64,000 nt of DNA, taken from the NCBI RefSeq assembly GCF_018918285.1, contig NZ_JAHLQF010000001.1, positions 248,001-312,000 of the forward strand, in the 5' to 3' direction. The stretch comes from Clostridium mobile. GTDB lineage: Bacteria; Bacillota; Clostridia; Clostridiales; Clostridiaceae. A model generated the notes under the pieces. It was not told the DNA's origin and did not search any database. It saw only the letters and a list, made by a program, of their open reading frames with translations. Each line of letters starts with the position of its first letter. The first letter of the stretch is position 1. This document shows positions 45,866 through 56,103 of the stretch, piece after piece. The position numbers and the translations under genes were made by a program.

Positions 45866-47155
45866 TTAATTTATTATTACTGGTGAATAATTTTTTCTTT
45901 TATATATGCTCATAATAAGTCCAATTGAAGATATATTTAACAACATAGATGTTCCTCCATAGCTTAGGAATGGACAATTTATATTCACTAGTGGAATTAA
46001 GTTTAAATTCATAAGTATATTCAAACTAAACTGTATTAAAAACAATGTGCCGAAAGACATTAAAATTAATTTTCCGTAGCTATCCTTAATAACCCTTGCA
46101 GTGGCAAACATACGGACTATAAAAAATACCACTAATGCCATAATAGCCAACGCAAATATCCATCCGAAAGTATATACAATATAAACAAATATAAAGTGCC
46201 CCTGAGGTTCTGGTAAAAGTTGTATGTTTGAATCTATACCGTTCCCCAAAAATCCAGATGATTTTATTAAACTGTCCATTAGATCATATATATATCCCAT
46301 TCCATTAGGATCTTTATTTATAAAAGAAGTTATCCTGTTTATCATGTAAGAAAAATTATCAAATTGTATAATTATTCCCCCAATAAATATCATAAGTATT
46401 AAAGTAATATATTTCTTTGAAAATTTACTATTTATACATAACACCATAAATATGCAAGTATATATTATAAAGTCCATGCCAGAAGGTGTCAAAAATATTA
46501 ATAATGATGGAATAGCATATATGGCTAGTAAACGAAATAAAATTTTATTATTCTTAGCTTTAACTTCTTCTAAAACTCCAGGTAACGATACACAAATCAA
46601 AAACAAAGACAGTTGAAGAGTACTTATAGTAATAGGTCCTATTGTTATAAATTTCTTTGCACCATTTATAGGTGGGAATAATAATTGTATTAATAATATT
46701 AAATTAGCTGCAAAAAATATCTTTCCACAATATTTTTTTATCTTTCTATAATCAAATATATAGAAAATTACAGCAAGTATAAATCCCATTATAGATGATA
46801 CCACAGTTTTTACTGCCATGCCTTTGGTGAAATTATTAACATAACTGGCCATAAAGAACATTAAAAAAATGCCAAATAGGCACATTAAAATAGATGGAAC
46901 TACTATACCCCACTCTAGTTTTCCTTTATGGATTTTATTTAATCTCTGACCAGTTTCTTCTGGACTTCCCATGGATTTAATAGCTTGTAAAATACTCTCC
47001 TCACTATTTAATCCTGTTTCTAAAGCATGTTCATAATTCTCTTCAATGTGAGATAAAATTTCATAAGTTATCTCCTGATGAACCTCTTTATTCTTAATTT
47101 CTTTAAGAAGTGAATCTATGTACTCTTTTATAACTTCAGAATCCATCAATTGCAT
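45866..47155 (-). CDS. HAAS-SEDS fusion protein, FtsW-like but lacking the catalytic Asp
   Basis: A 429-residue protein. Residues 1-85 are a helical HAAS-type cytoplasmic domain (LSHIEENYEHALETGL and MGSPEETGQRLNKIH). Residues 90-425 form a ten-helix SEDS fold with NGAKKFITIG, LPEPQGHFIF and CPFLSYGGTSML. In active SEDS enzymes, including FtsW here, the fourth-loop motif is xHxDFIF. In this protein the Asp is His, so glycan polymerisation is doubtful. It overlaps a PadR gene by ten bases, and GGGAGGGGATAGT precedes the ATG at 47155. Confidence 0.88.
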   Translation of the reverse strand: MQLMDSEVIKEYIDSLLKEIKNKEVHQEITYEILSHIEENYEHALETGLNSEESILQAIKSMGSPEETGQRLNKIHKGKLEWGIVVPSILMCLFGIFLMFFMASYVNNFTKGMAVKTVVSSIMGFILAVIFYIFDYRKIKKYCGKIFFAANLILLIQLLFPPINGAKKFITIGPITISTLQLSLFLICVSLPGVLEEVKAKNNKILFRLLAIYAIPSLLIFLTPSGMDFIIYTCIFMVLCINSKFSKKYITLILMIFIGGIIIQFDNFSYMINRITSFINKDPNGMGYIYDLMDSLIKSSGFLGNGIDSNIQLLPEPQGHFIFVYIVYTFGWIFALAIMALVVFFIVRMFATARVIKDSYGKLILMSFGTLFLIQFSLNILMNLNLIPLVNINCPFLSYGGTSMLLNISSIGLIMSIYKRKNYSPVIIN

Positions 47156-47487
47156 ACTATCCCCTCCCATAACACTCTATCTACGGCTCCCTTAAAAAAC
47201 TTCCATTCTTCCTCTTTTTCTTTTAGATAACCTTTACCTTTTTCTGTAATTTTATAGTATTTTCTCTTTCTCCCATTTTCTCCTTCACTCCAAAAGGCTT
47301 CTACTACACCTTTCTCCTCTAGACCGTGTAAGATGGGATATAGCGTACCTTCTTTCAACATAAATGCTCCTGTAGATTTCATTTCTAATTCTTTGATTAT
47401 TTGGTAACCATACATGGGAGTATCTTTTATTAAACTAAGAATTAAAGTTTCCGTACTCCCCTTTAATAATTCCTTATCAAATTTCAA
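47146..47487 (-). CDS. PadR-family transcriptional regulator
   Basis: A 113-residue winged-helix repressor. It shows LILSLIKDTPMYGYQIIKELE, LKEGTLYPILHGLEEKG and NGRKRKYYKITEKG. The start is a TTG at 47487 after AGGAGGGGATTTT. PadR genes often sit next to HAAS-domain membrane proteins that they regulate; here they overlap. A 38-base palindrome over its own promoter suggests autorepression. Confidence 0.93.
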   Translation of the reverse strand: MKFDKELLKGSTETLILSLIKDTPMYGYQIIKELEMKSTGAFMLKEGTLYPILHGLEEKGVVEAFWSEGENGRKRKYYKITEKGKGYLKEKEEEWKFFKGAVDRVLWEGIVCN

Positions 47488-47515
47488 AAAATCCCCTCCT
47501 ATTTTTTAATAAAAA

Positions 47516-47553
47516 TATACATAGGATTTCTATGCATAGATATCCTATGTATA
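47516..47553. promoter_or_regulatory. Palindromic operator, probably for PadR
   Basis: Twelve-base perfect arms (TATACATAGGAT at 47516-47527, complement at 47542-47553) enclose a second palindrome, TCTATGCATAGA. It overlaps the -10 region and transcript start of the PadR operon. Confidence 0.7.
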
Positions 47554-47581
47554 CTTTACTTTATTCTCTTGTTTTAGTCAA
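47553..47581 (-). promoter_or_regulatory. Sigma-A promoter of the PadR operon
   Basis: TTGACT (47576-47581) and TAAAGT (47553-47558) are separated by 17 bases on the minus strand. Confidence 0.65.
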
Positions 47582-47583
47582 TA

Positions 47584-49878
47584 TTATTTTCCTTTTTTGC
47601 TGTACTTTTTCAATTCTTTTTCAATACATTCTATTATATCCTTATAAGTTATATCTTCGCTGCACATAAGGATAGTAACTGCATCTTCTATGGTTTTCAT
47701 GGTATATATATGGAAATTTCCTTTATCAATTTCATCTTCAATTTCTGCATTTAAGACTAAATTATTTATATTAGAATATGGTATTATTACCCCTTTGTTT
47801 TTAATATTATCTAGTTTTCTACATACCTTAAAGAAACCTTCTATTTTTTCATTTACTCCACCTATAGGTTGAACTTCTCCTAATTGATTTATTGAACCAG
47901 TTACAGCTATATTGTTTTTTATCCCTATTTTGCTTAAGGAAGATAACATAGCTATAACCTCCGCCACAGAGGCACTATCTCCATCTATTTTGCCATAAAC
48001 CTGTTCAAAGCTTAGATGAAAATCTACAGGAATTTTAGTATATCCACCTATCAACCTATTTATATACCCCTTTAAGATATTTATAGCTTTACTGTGAATT
48101 TTACCACTTAATTCACTATCCTTTTGAACATCTATAATATTCCCTTCTCCACTATAACAGTTACAAGTTATTCTTACTGGCTTTCCAAAGGAAAAATATC
48201 CTGCATCTAAAACAGTCAATCCATTAATTTCTCCAACTAATGTCTCATTGACATTTATCATTAGCTTCTTCTCTTCAAAAGATTCTAATATTTCTTTCTC
48301 AATCATATCTTCAGCATAAGCTATTTTGATTATATGTTTCTTTTCTATGGATTGAGCTTTTTCATTGATAGCTTCATTATTTGCTAATAAAATCACTCTC
48401 TCTATATCTTCAATGCTGAAGTATAATTTATTTTTATTTTCTGCTTTTCTTGAAAGATATTTTGCAATTTCCTTTTTTCCTTCATCTTCTAAAGATAATA
48501 TATTGTTCTTTTTACATATTGTATCTATAATTTTTAAAAAAGAGGCTTTTGCTCTATTATCTATTTTAATATAAGGATTATACTGTGCTTTTATTTTAAA
48601 AATCTTCTTAAAATCTTCATCATGGTTATATAATATGTCATAAACCTCATAATCACCTATAAGTATTATCTTCTCCTTAATTTGTATTGGCTCTGGATGA
48701 ATTCCGCTTAAAGATAAAAGTTCTAGATATCCCTTATTATAATCAATATCTACCTTTCCATTTATTAAAGCTTTTTTTAGATAATAATATGAAGATGGAT
48801 TAGCTAATAAATTGTTCATTCTTAATATAAGGCACCCTTCGTTTGCCTTTAACATAGACCCTGCTTTTATTAAGCTCACATCTGTTACATAAACTCCATT
48901 TTTATTTTCATATTCGATATTGCCTAGTAGATTACTTAAATTAGGATCATCTTCATAAATGCATATTGGTTTTTTATTGTGACTGTTATCTACAATCACG
49001 TTTATTCCATATCTATATATTATATCTCCTATCTCTTCTTCATCTTCTTCATAGATCATTGAATAATTTTCTACTAGTTCTTTTTCAATATTTGAACATA
49101 TATCTTCTAAATATTTGATTGCACATTCTTCTCCATTTAATTCTTTTTTAAAATCTTCTTTTGTTTCACGAAAACATTCTTCTAAGTATTCTTCCATTAA
49201 TTTTTTAATGTTTTCTATCCCTTCTTCTTCACTATTTTTTATTTTGTCTAATATATTTTGAGCCTTTTCCTTTAACTGAAATACCTTCTTTATTATGTGA
49301 TCCTTGTCTTCTTTTTCTAAAGATTCATACTCCTTTTCACTCATAGCATTACCATCTTCTTTTATTGGGATAAATGTAAATCCTCCACCAGTGAATTTAA
49401 TGTCAAAACCGCTTTCCTCTGCGACTTTAACCATCTCACCTATTAATTCACTTCTATTTTTCTGTACTTTTTCTAGTAGCTTTTCTTTTTCCTTATTGTT
49501 AGAAGTATTATAAAAATCATAAATTTTTTGATAATAATTTTTTTGTATTTCCTCTAGATACTTTTTTAATATTTTACCCTTTCCATTAGATAAAAAAACT
49601 CCTTTAGGATTTCTTCCTTCTGTTCCAACAATATAGCATACATCTTTAGGCGGATTATTAGGTAAATTATCTTCAATATATCTAATCATTGTATTAAGTT
49701 TATCCCTTGAAAAATCATCTATTAAAAATATATTAAATCCTTCTTTATCAATTTCTAAAGCTCTCTTTATATCTTTATATACATCCTCATAGCCCAATAA
49801 ATATTCTTCCTCATCCATAGCTTCAATGTCACTAAAATCAATGGAATATTTTATATTTCTTGTATTTAGTTCGCTCAT
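47584..49878 (-). CDS. Lon-like (LonC/AAA_32-type) protease with eroded ATPase motifs
   Basis: A 764-residue protein. The N-terminal region is an AAA-like fold, but the expected Walker A position reads FLIDDFSRDK, with no GxxGxGKT. The Walker B position reads GCLILRMNNLL and lacks the Asp pair. A long helical insert covers about 90-270. The C-terminal S16 protease domain keeps the Ser in DGDSASVAEV and the Lys in GGVNEKIEG. It probably degrades protein without ATP, as known for LonC. The ATG at 49878 has AGGGGGGATATTA before it. It stands alone. Confidence 0.85.
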   Translation of the reverse strand: MSELNTRNIKYSIDFSDIEAMDEEEYLLGYEDVYKDIKRALEIDKEGFNIFLIDDFSRDKLNTMIRYIEDNLPNNPPKDVCYIVGTEGRNPKGVFLSNGKGKILKKYLEEIQKNYYQKIYDFYNTSNNKEKEKLLEKVQKNRSELIGEMVKVAEESGFDIKFTGGGFTFIPIKEDGNAMSEKEYESLEKEDKDHIIKKVFQLKEKAQNILDKIKNSEEEGIENIKKLMEEYLEECFRETKEDFKKELNGEECAIKYLEDICSNIEKELVENYSMIYEEDEEEIGDIIYRYGINVIVDNSHNKKPICIYEDDPNLSNLLGNIEYENKNGVYVTDVSLIKAGSMLKANEGCLILRMNNLLANPSSYYYLKKALINGKVDIDYNKGYLELLSLSGIHPEPIQIKEKIILIGDYEVYDILYNHDEDFKKIFKIKAQYNPYIKIDNRAKASFLKIIDTICKKNNILSLEDEGKKEIAKYLSRKAENKNKLYFSIEDIERVILLANNEAINEKAQSIEKKHIIKIAYAEDMIEKEILESFEEKKLMINVNETLVGEINGLTVLDAGYFSFGKPVRITCNCYSGEGNIIDVQKDSELSGKIHSKAINILKGYINRLIGGYTKIPVDFHLSFEQVYGKIDGDSASVAEVIAMLSSLSKIGIKNNIAVTGSINQLGEVQPIGGVNEKIEGFFKVCRKLDNIKNKGVIIPYSNINNLVLNAEIEDEIDKGNFHIYTMKTIEDAVTILMCSEDITYKDIIECIEKELKKYSKKGK

Positions 49879-49965
49879 TAATATCCCCCCTATTCAAACC
49901 ATTAATATATTAATATTCTACTTATTGCTTTTTAGTAACATTTTTTTAATAATAGCTCAATATAA

Positions 49966-50002
49966 AAGGCATGTAATGTGCATAATGCCCATTACATGCC
50001 TT
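49966..50002. terminator. Terminator after deoC
   Basis: A 13-bp perfect stem, AAGGCATGTAATG with its complement, and an 11-base loop, just 3' of deoC. T-rich sequence on the minus side is modest. Confidence 0.75.
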
Positions 50003-50013
50003 AATTATAATTC

Positions 50014-50682
50014 CTATTTGCTAAGATTTTTATTTTCACAAATTTGCACAGATGCTGAAGCTCCTACTCTTGAAGCTCCTGCTTCTATCATAGTCATTGC
50101 ATCTTCATAAGTTCTAACTCCACCAGAAGCTTTAACTCCCATAGTAGTTCCCACTGTTTCTCTCATTAATTTCACATCTTCTGGAGTAGCTCCACCTGTA
50201 GAAAATCCAGTAGATGTCTTTACAAAGTCAGCTCCCACTTCCTTTGAAAGTTTACATGCCATTATTTTTTCTTCTTCTGTTAAAAGACAATTTTCTATAA
50301 TTACTTTAGTTAATGCTTTTCCTTTAGCAGCCTTAACTACTTCCTCTATATCTCTTTTTACGTATTCGTAGTCCTTGTCCTTAAGTCTTCCAACATTTAT
50401 AACCATATCTATCTCGTCAGCGCCATTATTTATTGCATCTTCAGTTTCGAAAACTTTTACAGCAGTTGTATTAGCTCCTAAAGGAAATCCGATAACAGTA
50501 CAAACTTTAACATTACTTCCTTTTAACAAATCACTTGCAACTTTAACGTTACATGGATTAATACACACTGAGGCAAATTCATATTTTAAAGCTTCCTCAC
50601 AAATTTGTTTAATTTTATCAATTCCAGTTTCAGGCTTTAATACTGTATGATCTATAAAAGACGCTAATTTAGTATTATTCAT
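50014..50682 (-). CDS. deoC: Deoxyribose-phosphate aldolase
   Basis: A 222-residue class I aldolase that splits 2-deoxyribose 5-phosphate. The Schiff-base Lys is in [15 protein letters not shown] and the second Lys in [23 protein letters not shown] marks the N-terminus. The ATG at 50682 follows TTGGAGGGATATTATATT. No other nucleoside catabolism gene is nearby. Confidence 0.96.
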   Translation of the reverse strand: MNNTKLASFIDHTVLKPETGIDKIKQICEEALKYEFASVCINPCNVKVASDLLKGSNVKVCTVIGFPLGANTTAVKVFETEDAINNGADEIDMVINVGRLKDKDYEYVKRDIEEVVKAAKGKALTKVIIENCLLTEEEKIMACKLSKEVGADFVKTSTGFSTGGATPEDVKLMRETVGTTMGVKASGGVRTYEDAMTMIEAGASRVGASASVQICENKNLSK

Positions 50683-50931
50683 AATATAATATCCCTCCAA
50701 TTGCACTTCACTTTAAACTTATTGTATAATACATATTAATACTTTACAACATATTCTATTTTTCTTACTATTTTCTTATGAAATTAGAGCAGTTTAATAT
50801 GCTAAATAATATATGATTAAGAGGGTTAAACTATAATTGCAAAAACTAATATCTCCTTATTTTAAAATTGTAAATACTATGGTATAATATAGCTAATGCT
50901 ACCAAATCAAATGCAAAGGAGTCACAGGTAT

Positions 50932-51339
50932 ATGGGATTTACAGATAAGTTAAATAAATACTATGCAGAAAATTATATAAAAAAATATGGGGATAGATTA
51001 GCTCAAATTCAAGGTAATGTAGTCTCCGTTAAAGTAGAAGAAAAATCCTTTTTGGGTATTCTTTATAGAATAACTGTTACACTATTAGTAAAGCCTGATA
51101 GGAGTAAAAATATAGTTAAATGTGTTTATAAAAAACGTAAATGGTTTAAAAAGATTGACTTTATGCAAATTAACCAAGGTAACTATGTATTAGTTCAAGG
51201 TTTAAAAGGTAAAAAGGGAAAAGAAAATAGAGAGCATATTGAAATAATGAACATACGAAATTTAACTACTAGAAAAGATTTAGTCCCTATTGAGGGTAAA
51301 GAACCAAAAGTTCAAAAAATAAAAACAAAATATAAGTAG
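50932..51339 (+). CDS. Conserved-looking basic protein of unknown function
   Basis: A 135-residue protein starting MGFTDKLNKYYAENYIKKYGD. The first 40 residues are amphipathic helical. The middle looks like a small beta-barrel (GNVVSVKVEEKSFLGILYRI and NYVLVQGLKGKKGK). The tail is very basic. An OB-like nucleic-acid-binding role is possible, not shown. The ATG at 50932 has AAAGGAG ten bases before it. It converges with the P-type ATPase gene. Confidence 0.7.
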   Translation: MGFTDKLNKYYAENYIKKYGDRLAQIQGNVVSVKVEEKSFLGILYRITVTLLVKPDRSKNIVKCVYKKRKWFKKIDFMQINQGNYVLVQGLKGKKGKENREHIEIMNIRNLTTRKDLVPIEGKEPKVQKIKTKYK

Positions 51340-51340
51340 A

Positions 51341-51366
51341 AAAACAGGTCATAGACCTGTTTTTAT
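51341..51366. terminator. Bidirectional terminator between converging genes
   Basis: A 10-bp stem, AAAACAGGTC with its complement, and a three-base loop with T on both sides. Confidence 0.85.
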
Positions 51367-51382
51367 TATTTTATTTTCTTCT

Positions 51383-53941
51383 TTATCTTCTCTTATTCCA
51401 TAAAAGTAGGTAAAGACTATTTATGAAAGCTATTACACTAGATAAAAATATCACTATGGACCATTGAGCTAAAGTTAGCGCCACGGTGTGGAATATTTTC
51501 TGTAAAAATGGTATATATAGTATGCTAAGTAGCATAGCTATTGAAACAATCACTGCTCCAACTAGATATGGATTTGTAAAAAGCTTGATTTCAAAAATAG
51601 AGTGCCTCTCCGATCTACATTCAAACACATGTATTAACTGTGACATTACTAGTGTACACAATGCTAAAGTTCTACAAGTCTTTAAATCCATATTATACCT
51701 ATATCCCATAATAAATGCTCCAACAGTGCAAATACCTATTAATGTTCCTCTTATTAAAATCTTTTCCTTAAGTCCTCTTGCAAAAATACTCTCATCCTTA
51801 GGCCTTGGTCTTTGCTCCATAATATCTATATCTGCTGGGTCTATCCCTAAAGCCATGGCTGGTAGTCCGTCTGTAGCTAAATTTACAAATAGTATTTGAA
51901 TAGGCAACATGGGTGTAGGAAGATTTAGTAAAGAAGCTAAGAACATAGTTAAAACTTCTCCTAAATTACAGGATAATAGATACCTAATAAACTTTCTAAT
52001 GTTATCGTATATTACTCTTCCCTCTTCTATTGCAGATACGATTGTAGCAAAATTATCATCTAAAAGTATCATTGAAGATGCTTCTTTTGTTACATCTGTT
52101 CCTGAAATCCCCATAGAAATTCCTATGTCCGCTTCTTTTACTGCAGGAGCATCATTTACTCCATCTCCCGTCATAGCCACTATATTATTCTTACTTTTAA
52201 AAGCTTTAACGATTCTTAATTTATGATTTGGACTTACTCTTGCAAATACCTTTATATTATCTACTATATTAAATAGCTTTCTATCATCTAGTTTATCTAA
52301 TTCCTCACCGGTTATAACTTCCTCTTCATTCTTTACTATTTCTAATTCTTTACCTATTGCAAAGGCAGTGTTTTTATGATCTCCAGTTATCATTACAGGT
52401 CTTATACCAGCCATTCTGCATTTAAATACTGCATCTTTAACTTCTTTTCTCGGTGGATCAATTATGCCAGCAACCCCTATTAAAGTCAAATCTTTTTCAT
52501 CATACTCTACTGTATTACCTTTGAAATTAATATCTGGTTTATATGCAATTGCAATGCATCTTAAAGCTTTAAAAGACATAGACTCTACTGCTTTTAAAAT
52601 TTTACTTTTATACATTGATGTAAATAACTTAGCATCTCCATCAATAATTATATATTTGCATCTATCTATAACTCTTTCAGGGGCACCTTTTAAATAAAGA
52701 TTAGTATTTATTCCTTCTTTAATGGCTACTGACATCATTTTTCTTTCTGAAGTAAAAGGTTTTTCAGATATTCTCTTTCCCTTACTTGTCATACTTTTTA
52801 TATCTTTAGTATCCTTAACAAATGCTTTAATAAGAGCTTTCTCTGTTGGATCCCCCGATAGTGACTTTTCTATTCTTCCTTCTCCATAATCAACATTACA
52901 ATCACTACAGTATGTAACAGCTTTCTTTAAAAACATATTAGGAAACACTGAATCTTTTTCAACTCTATGGTAATTGTTATTATAAAATATCTCAGTTACT
53001 GTCATTTTATTTTCTGTTAGAGTTCCAGTTTTATCACTGCATATTACAGAAGTGCATCCTAAAGTTTCTACTGCTGGTAATCTTCTAATTAAGGCACTTT
53101 TCTTAAGCATTCTAGAAACTCCTAAGGCTAAGGCTACGGTTACAATGGCTGGTAACCCTTCTGGAATAGCTGCTACAGCTAAACTTACTCCCAATAAAAA
53201 CATTTGATATTTATCATGACCTCTACTTATTCCCGTTATTGTTACAACAATGCAAATTCCTATACATAATACTACCAATACCTTTCCTAGAGCATCTAAC
53301 TTCTCTTTTAGCGGTGATTTATCCTTTTCAATATCCTTTAGCATTCCTGCTATTTTTCCCATTTCAGTGCCCATACCCGTTGAAATTACCTTCCCCTTAC
53401 CTCTTCCTGTAAGAGCTATGGTGCCCATAAATATATTGTCCTTATTTTTACTATTTTTATTAACTCCAACAGATTCTCCTGTAAGTAGGGATTCATCTAA
53501 TATTAAAGAAAAATCTTCAACCAAAATACAATCTGCTGGTATTCTATCTCCGCTTTCAATAACAATTAAATCTCCTATTACTAAATTCTCTGCATTTATA
53601 ACCTTTAGTACTCCATCTCTAATTACTTTTGCAGTTGGAGCTGCTAGACTATTTAATGCTTCTAAAGATTTTTCTGTTTTAAACTCTTGGATAAATCCTA
53701 AGATACCGTTCATTATTACTATAACTAATATAGTTATTGCATCTGCTTTCTCTCCCATAATACCAGAAATTAATGTGGCTATGATTAATACCCAAACCAT
53801 AACATCATTAAATTGTTGGAGAAATATTCTTAAAGGCGAAACCTTTTCTTTGCTCTCCAATATATTAGGTCCATACTTTTTAAATCTTCTTTCCGCTTCT
53901 CTAGAGTCTAATCCAGAGTAAATTTCTTTTTCATTTATCAT
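51383..53941 (-). CDS. P-type Ca2+-transporting ATPase
   Basis: An 852-residue P2-type pump with about ten membrane helices. It has the cation motif [18 protein letters not shown], the phosphorylation site [13 protein letters not shown], the actuator LLTGES and the hinge [18 protein letters not shown]. The C-terminal [13 protein letters not shown] matches Ca2+ SERCA-type bacterial enzymes. The ATG at 53941 follows AAAGGGGGAAAATC. It is divergent from the pyrophosphatase gene. Specificity for calcium is inferred from motifs. Confidence 0.93.
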   Translation of the reverse strand: MINEKEIYSGLDSREAERRFKKYGPNILESKEKVSPLRIFLQQFNDVMVWVLIIATLISGIMGEKADAITILVIVIMNGILGFIQEFKTEKSLEALNSLAAPTAKVIRDGVLKVINAENLVIGDLIVIESGDRIPADCILVEDFSLILDESLLTGESVGVNKNSKNKDNIFMGTIALTGRGKGKVISTGMGTEMGKIAGMLKDIEKDKSPLKEKLDALGKVLVVLCIGICIVVTITGISRGHDKYQMFLLGVSLAVAAIPEGLPAIVTVALALGVSRMLKKSALIRRLPAVETLGCTSVICSDKTGTLTENKMTVTEIFYNNNYHRVEKDSVFPNMFLKKAVTYCSDCNVDYGEGRIEKSLSGDPTEKALIKAFVKDTKDIKSMTSKGKRISEKPFTSERKMMSVAIKEGINTNLYLKGAPERVIDRCKYIIIDGDAKLFTSMYKSKILKAVESMSFKALRCIAIAYKPDINFKGNTVEYDEKDLTLIGVAGIIDPPRKEVKDAVFKCRMAGIRPVMITGDHKNTAFAIGKELEIVKNEEEVITGEELDKLDDRKLFNIVDNIKVFARVSPNHKLRIVKAFKSKNNIVAMTGDGVNDAPAVKEADIGISMGISGTDVTKEASSMILLDDNFATIVSAIEEGRVIYDNIRKFIRYLLSCNLGEVLTMFLASLLNLPTPMLPIQILFVNLATDGLPAMALGIDPADIDIMEQRPRPKDESIFARGLKEKILIRGTLIGICTVGAFIMGYRYNMDLKTCRTLALCTLVMSQLIHVFECRSERHSIFEIKLFTNPYLVGAVIVSIAMLLSILYIPFLQKIFHTVALTLAQWSIVIFLSSVIAFINSLYLLLWNKRR

Positions 53942-54151
53942 GATTTTCCCCCTTTGATAATAGCTAATAGTAATCACAATAAATATATGAAATAAAACAT
54001 TAAAATATTATTTACTTTAAATTTATATATATCTTTGGTATTATTATCTAGATTAAGTGATTTTTAATTTCAAGAAGAACTTATCTAGGAATCTAGCTAT
54101 GGGATAAACCTAGGATTAATTACATAAGAAGTTAAAAGGAGTGATTTTATA

Positions 54152-55792
54152 ATGGAAAAAGTTTATATTAGCGGACATAAGCATCCAGACACAGATTCAA
54201 TTTGTTCTGCTATAGCTTACGCCGAATTTAAAAATAGGACTACAAGCTTAAAAGCAATACCAATTAGACTTGGTGATTTAAATAGAGAAACTCAATTTGT
54301 ACTAGACTATTTTGGAGTATCTTCTCCAGAATTTGTAGAAACAGTAAAGCCTCAAATTAAAGACTTAAAATTCGATATAATGCCTCCAATCCATCCCGAA
54401 ACGTCACTTAAGATGGCTTGGTCATTAATGAAAAAACATGAAGTAAAAACCCTTACAGTGGTGGATGACAATGATAAATTAATTGGATTAGCATCCATTA
54501 CCAATATAACTTCTACATATATGGATATATGGGATAATGCTATACTTTCAAAAAGTAATACCACTTTAGAAAATATAATGGAGACTCTTTCTGCTGAATA
54601 TATTTATATGAGTAAAAGTGTAAAACCATTTACAGGAAAAATAGTAATTACAGCAATGCATCCAGATAATGCTCGAGAAATGATTGAAGAAGGTGATATT
54701 GTTATATGTGGAGATAGAGAAGATGCTCAGAAGATGACTCTAGAATGCAAAGCTTCACTTATGATAATTACAGGAAAAAATGAAGTTAGCGATAATATTT
54801 TAAAACAAGCGCAAGAAATAGGTTGTTCAATAATCATAACTCCTTATGATACTTTCACCGCAGCAAGATTGATTCCTCAAAGTATACCTGTAAAGTATGT
54901 TATGTCTCGTGAAAATTTAGTAATTTTCAATGAAGAAGATTTAATTGAAGATGCAAAAGATATTATGATAGAAACTAGATATAGAAGTTACCCTATTATA
55001 AATGGAGAAAATAAAGTACTGGGAAGCGTATCAAGATATCATCTTATTTCTAAAAATAAGAAAAAAATAATTTTAGTTGATCACAATGAAAAAGCTCAAT
55101 CCGTTCCTGGGTTAGAAGATGCGGAAATACTAGAAATAATTGACCATCATAGAATTGGAGATATTCAAACGGGCTCACCAATCTACTTTAGAAATGAGCC
55201 TGTGGGTTGTACTGCTACAATTGTTTCTTCCATATTCTTTGAAAATGGCATAAGACCTTCTAAAAAAATAGCTGGAATTCTAGCTTCAGCCATTATTTCC
55301 GATACCTTATTATTTAAATCGCCAACATCTACAAATACAGATAAAATCATGTTAAAAAGATTAAGTGAAATAGCAGATATAGATGTAGATACTTTTGCTC
55401 AGGAGATGTTTAAAGCTGGTACCTCTCTACAAGGAAAAACTGTAGATGAAATATTCAATCAAGATTTTAAAATATTTAAAATGAGTTCTCTTAGAGTTGG
55501 CGTAGGTCAAATAATAACTATGGACAGAGAAGGCTTCGACTTAATAAAAGATGATATGGTAAGCTATATGGAAAATAAAACGGAAATGGAGAATTTTGAT
55601 TTATTAGTGCTAATAGTTACAGACTTACTTAGAGATGGCTCTGAATTGTTAGCTACAGGAAAAGAAAAACATATAGTAGCCAAAGCATTTAACAAACAAT
55701 TTGTTGGAAACAGTATTTATGCTCCTGGTGTTATGTCTAGAAAAAAACAAGTTATACCACCGTTGACAACAGCATCTACGGAAAATAATTAA
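54152..55792 (+). CDS. Mn-dependent inorganic pyrophosphatase with CBS and DRTGG domains
   Basis: A 546-residue family II pyrophosphatase. The DHH catalytic part starts GHKHPDTDSICSAIAYA and continues after an insert with IIDHHRIGD. The insert holds two CBS motifs (about 75-125 and 250-300) and a DRTGG domain (about 135-245), which bind adenine nucleotides and tune activity in clostridia. The C-terminal DHHA2 domain follows. The ATG has AAAGGAGTGATTTTATA before it. Confidence 0.95.
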   Translation: MEKVYISGHKHPDTDSICSAIAYAEFKNRTTSLKAIPIRLGDLNRETQFVLDYFGVSSPEFVETVKPQIKDLKFDIMPPIHPETSLKMAWSLMKKHEVKTLTVVDDNDKLIGLASITNITSTYMDIWDNAILSKSNTTLENIMETLSAEYIYMSKSVKPFTGKIVITAMHPDNAREMIEEGDIVICGDREDAQKMTLECKASLMIITGKNEVSDNILKQAQEIGCSIIITPYDTFTAARLIPQSIPVKYVMSRENLVIFNEEDLIEDAKDIMIETRYRSYPIINGENKVLGSVSRYHLISKNKKKIILVDHNEKAQSVPGLEDAEILEIIDHHRIGDIQTGSPIYFRNEPVGCTATIVSSIFFENGIRPSKKIAGILASAIISDTLLFKSPTSTNTDKIMLKRLSEIADIDVDTFAQEMFKAGTSLQGKTVDEIFNQDFKIFKMSSLRVGVGQIITMDREGFDLIKDDMVSYMENKTEMENFDLLVLIVTDLLRDGSELLATGKEKHIVAKAFNKQFVGNSIYAPGVMSRKKQVIPPLTTASTENN

Positions 55793-55868
55793 TATTTATG
55801 TAAAATTAGTAAACATATGGAAGTAGGGTACATATAATAATACTGATTAAATTATAGGAGGAGTTTTT

Positions 55869-56042
55869 ATGTATTGTAAATATTTTTATCCTATTATGCC
55901 CTACTTTAGTCCTATGATGAATATGTATTATCCCAATGAACCTTATAATAATCAATATGAAATGGTGAGAATGGATGAGGAAGAAAATGAACCTTTTCAT
56001 ATAAAAATTAAAAAGGTTAGTATAGAAGAACTACAAGATTAG
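55869..56042 (+). CDS. Small Tyr/Met/Pro-rich protein, 57 residues
   Basis: A 57-residue protein, MYCKYFYPIMPYFSPMMNM then acidic, ending KVSIEELQD. GGAGGAG lies seven bases before the ATG. The Tyr/Pro/Met-rich first half recalls small spore-coat or spore-surface proteins, without a named motif. It lies between the pyrophosphatase gene and a membrane protein gene, all on the plus strand. Confidence 0.65.
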   Translation: MYCKYFYPIMPYFSPMMNMYYPNEPYNNQYEMVRMDEEENEPFHIKIKKVSIEELQD

Positions 56043-56103
56043 AATTAAAGGTAATCTCTTTGCATATTAATTAATAAATAGGTTAGTATGGAGGGATGAA
56101 AAA

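Noticed and set aside
53250-53921. A 223-codon open frame antisense to the P-type ATPase
   Set aside because: It shadows a strongly conserved coding frame and has no ribosome site or recognisable domain.
53942-54151. Possible riboswitch before the pyrophosphatase gene
   Set aside because: Only weak, scattered short complementarities are seen, with no terminator or known aptamer motif.
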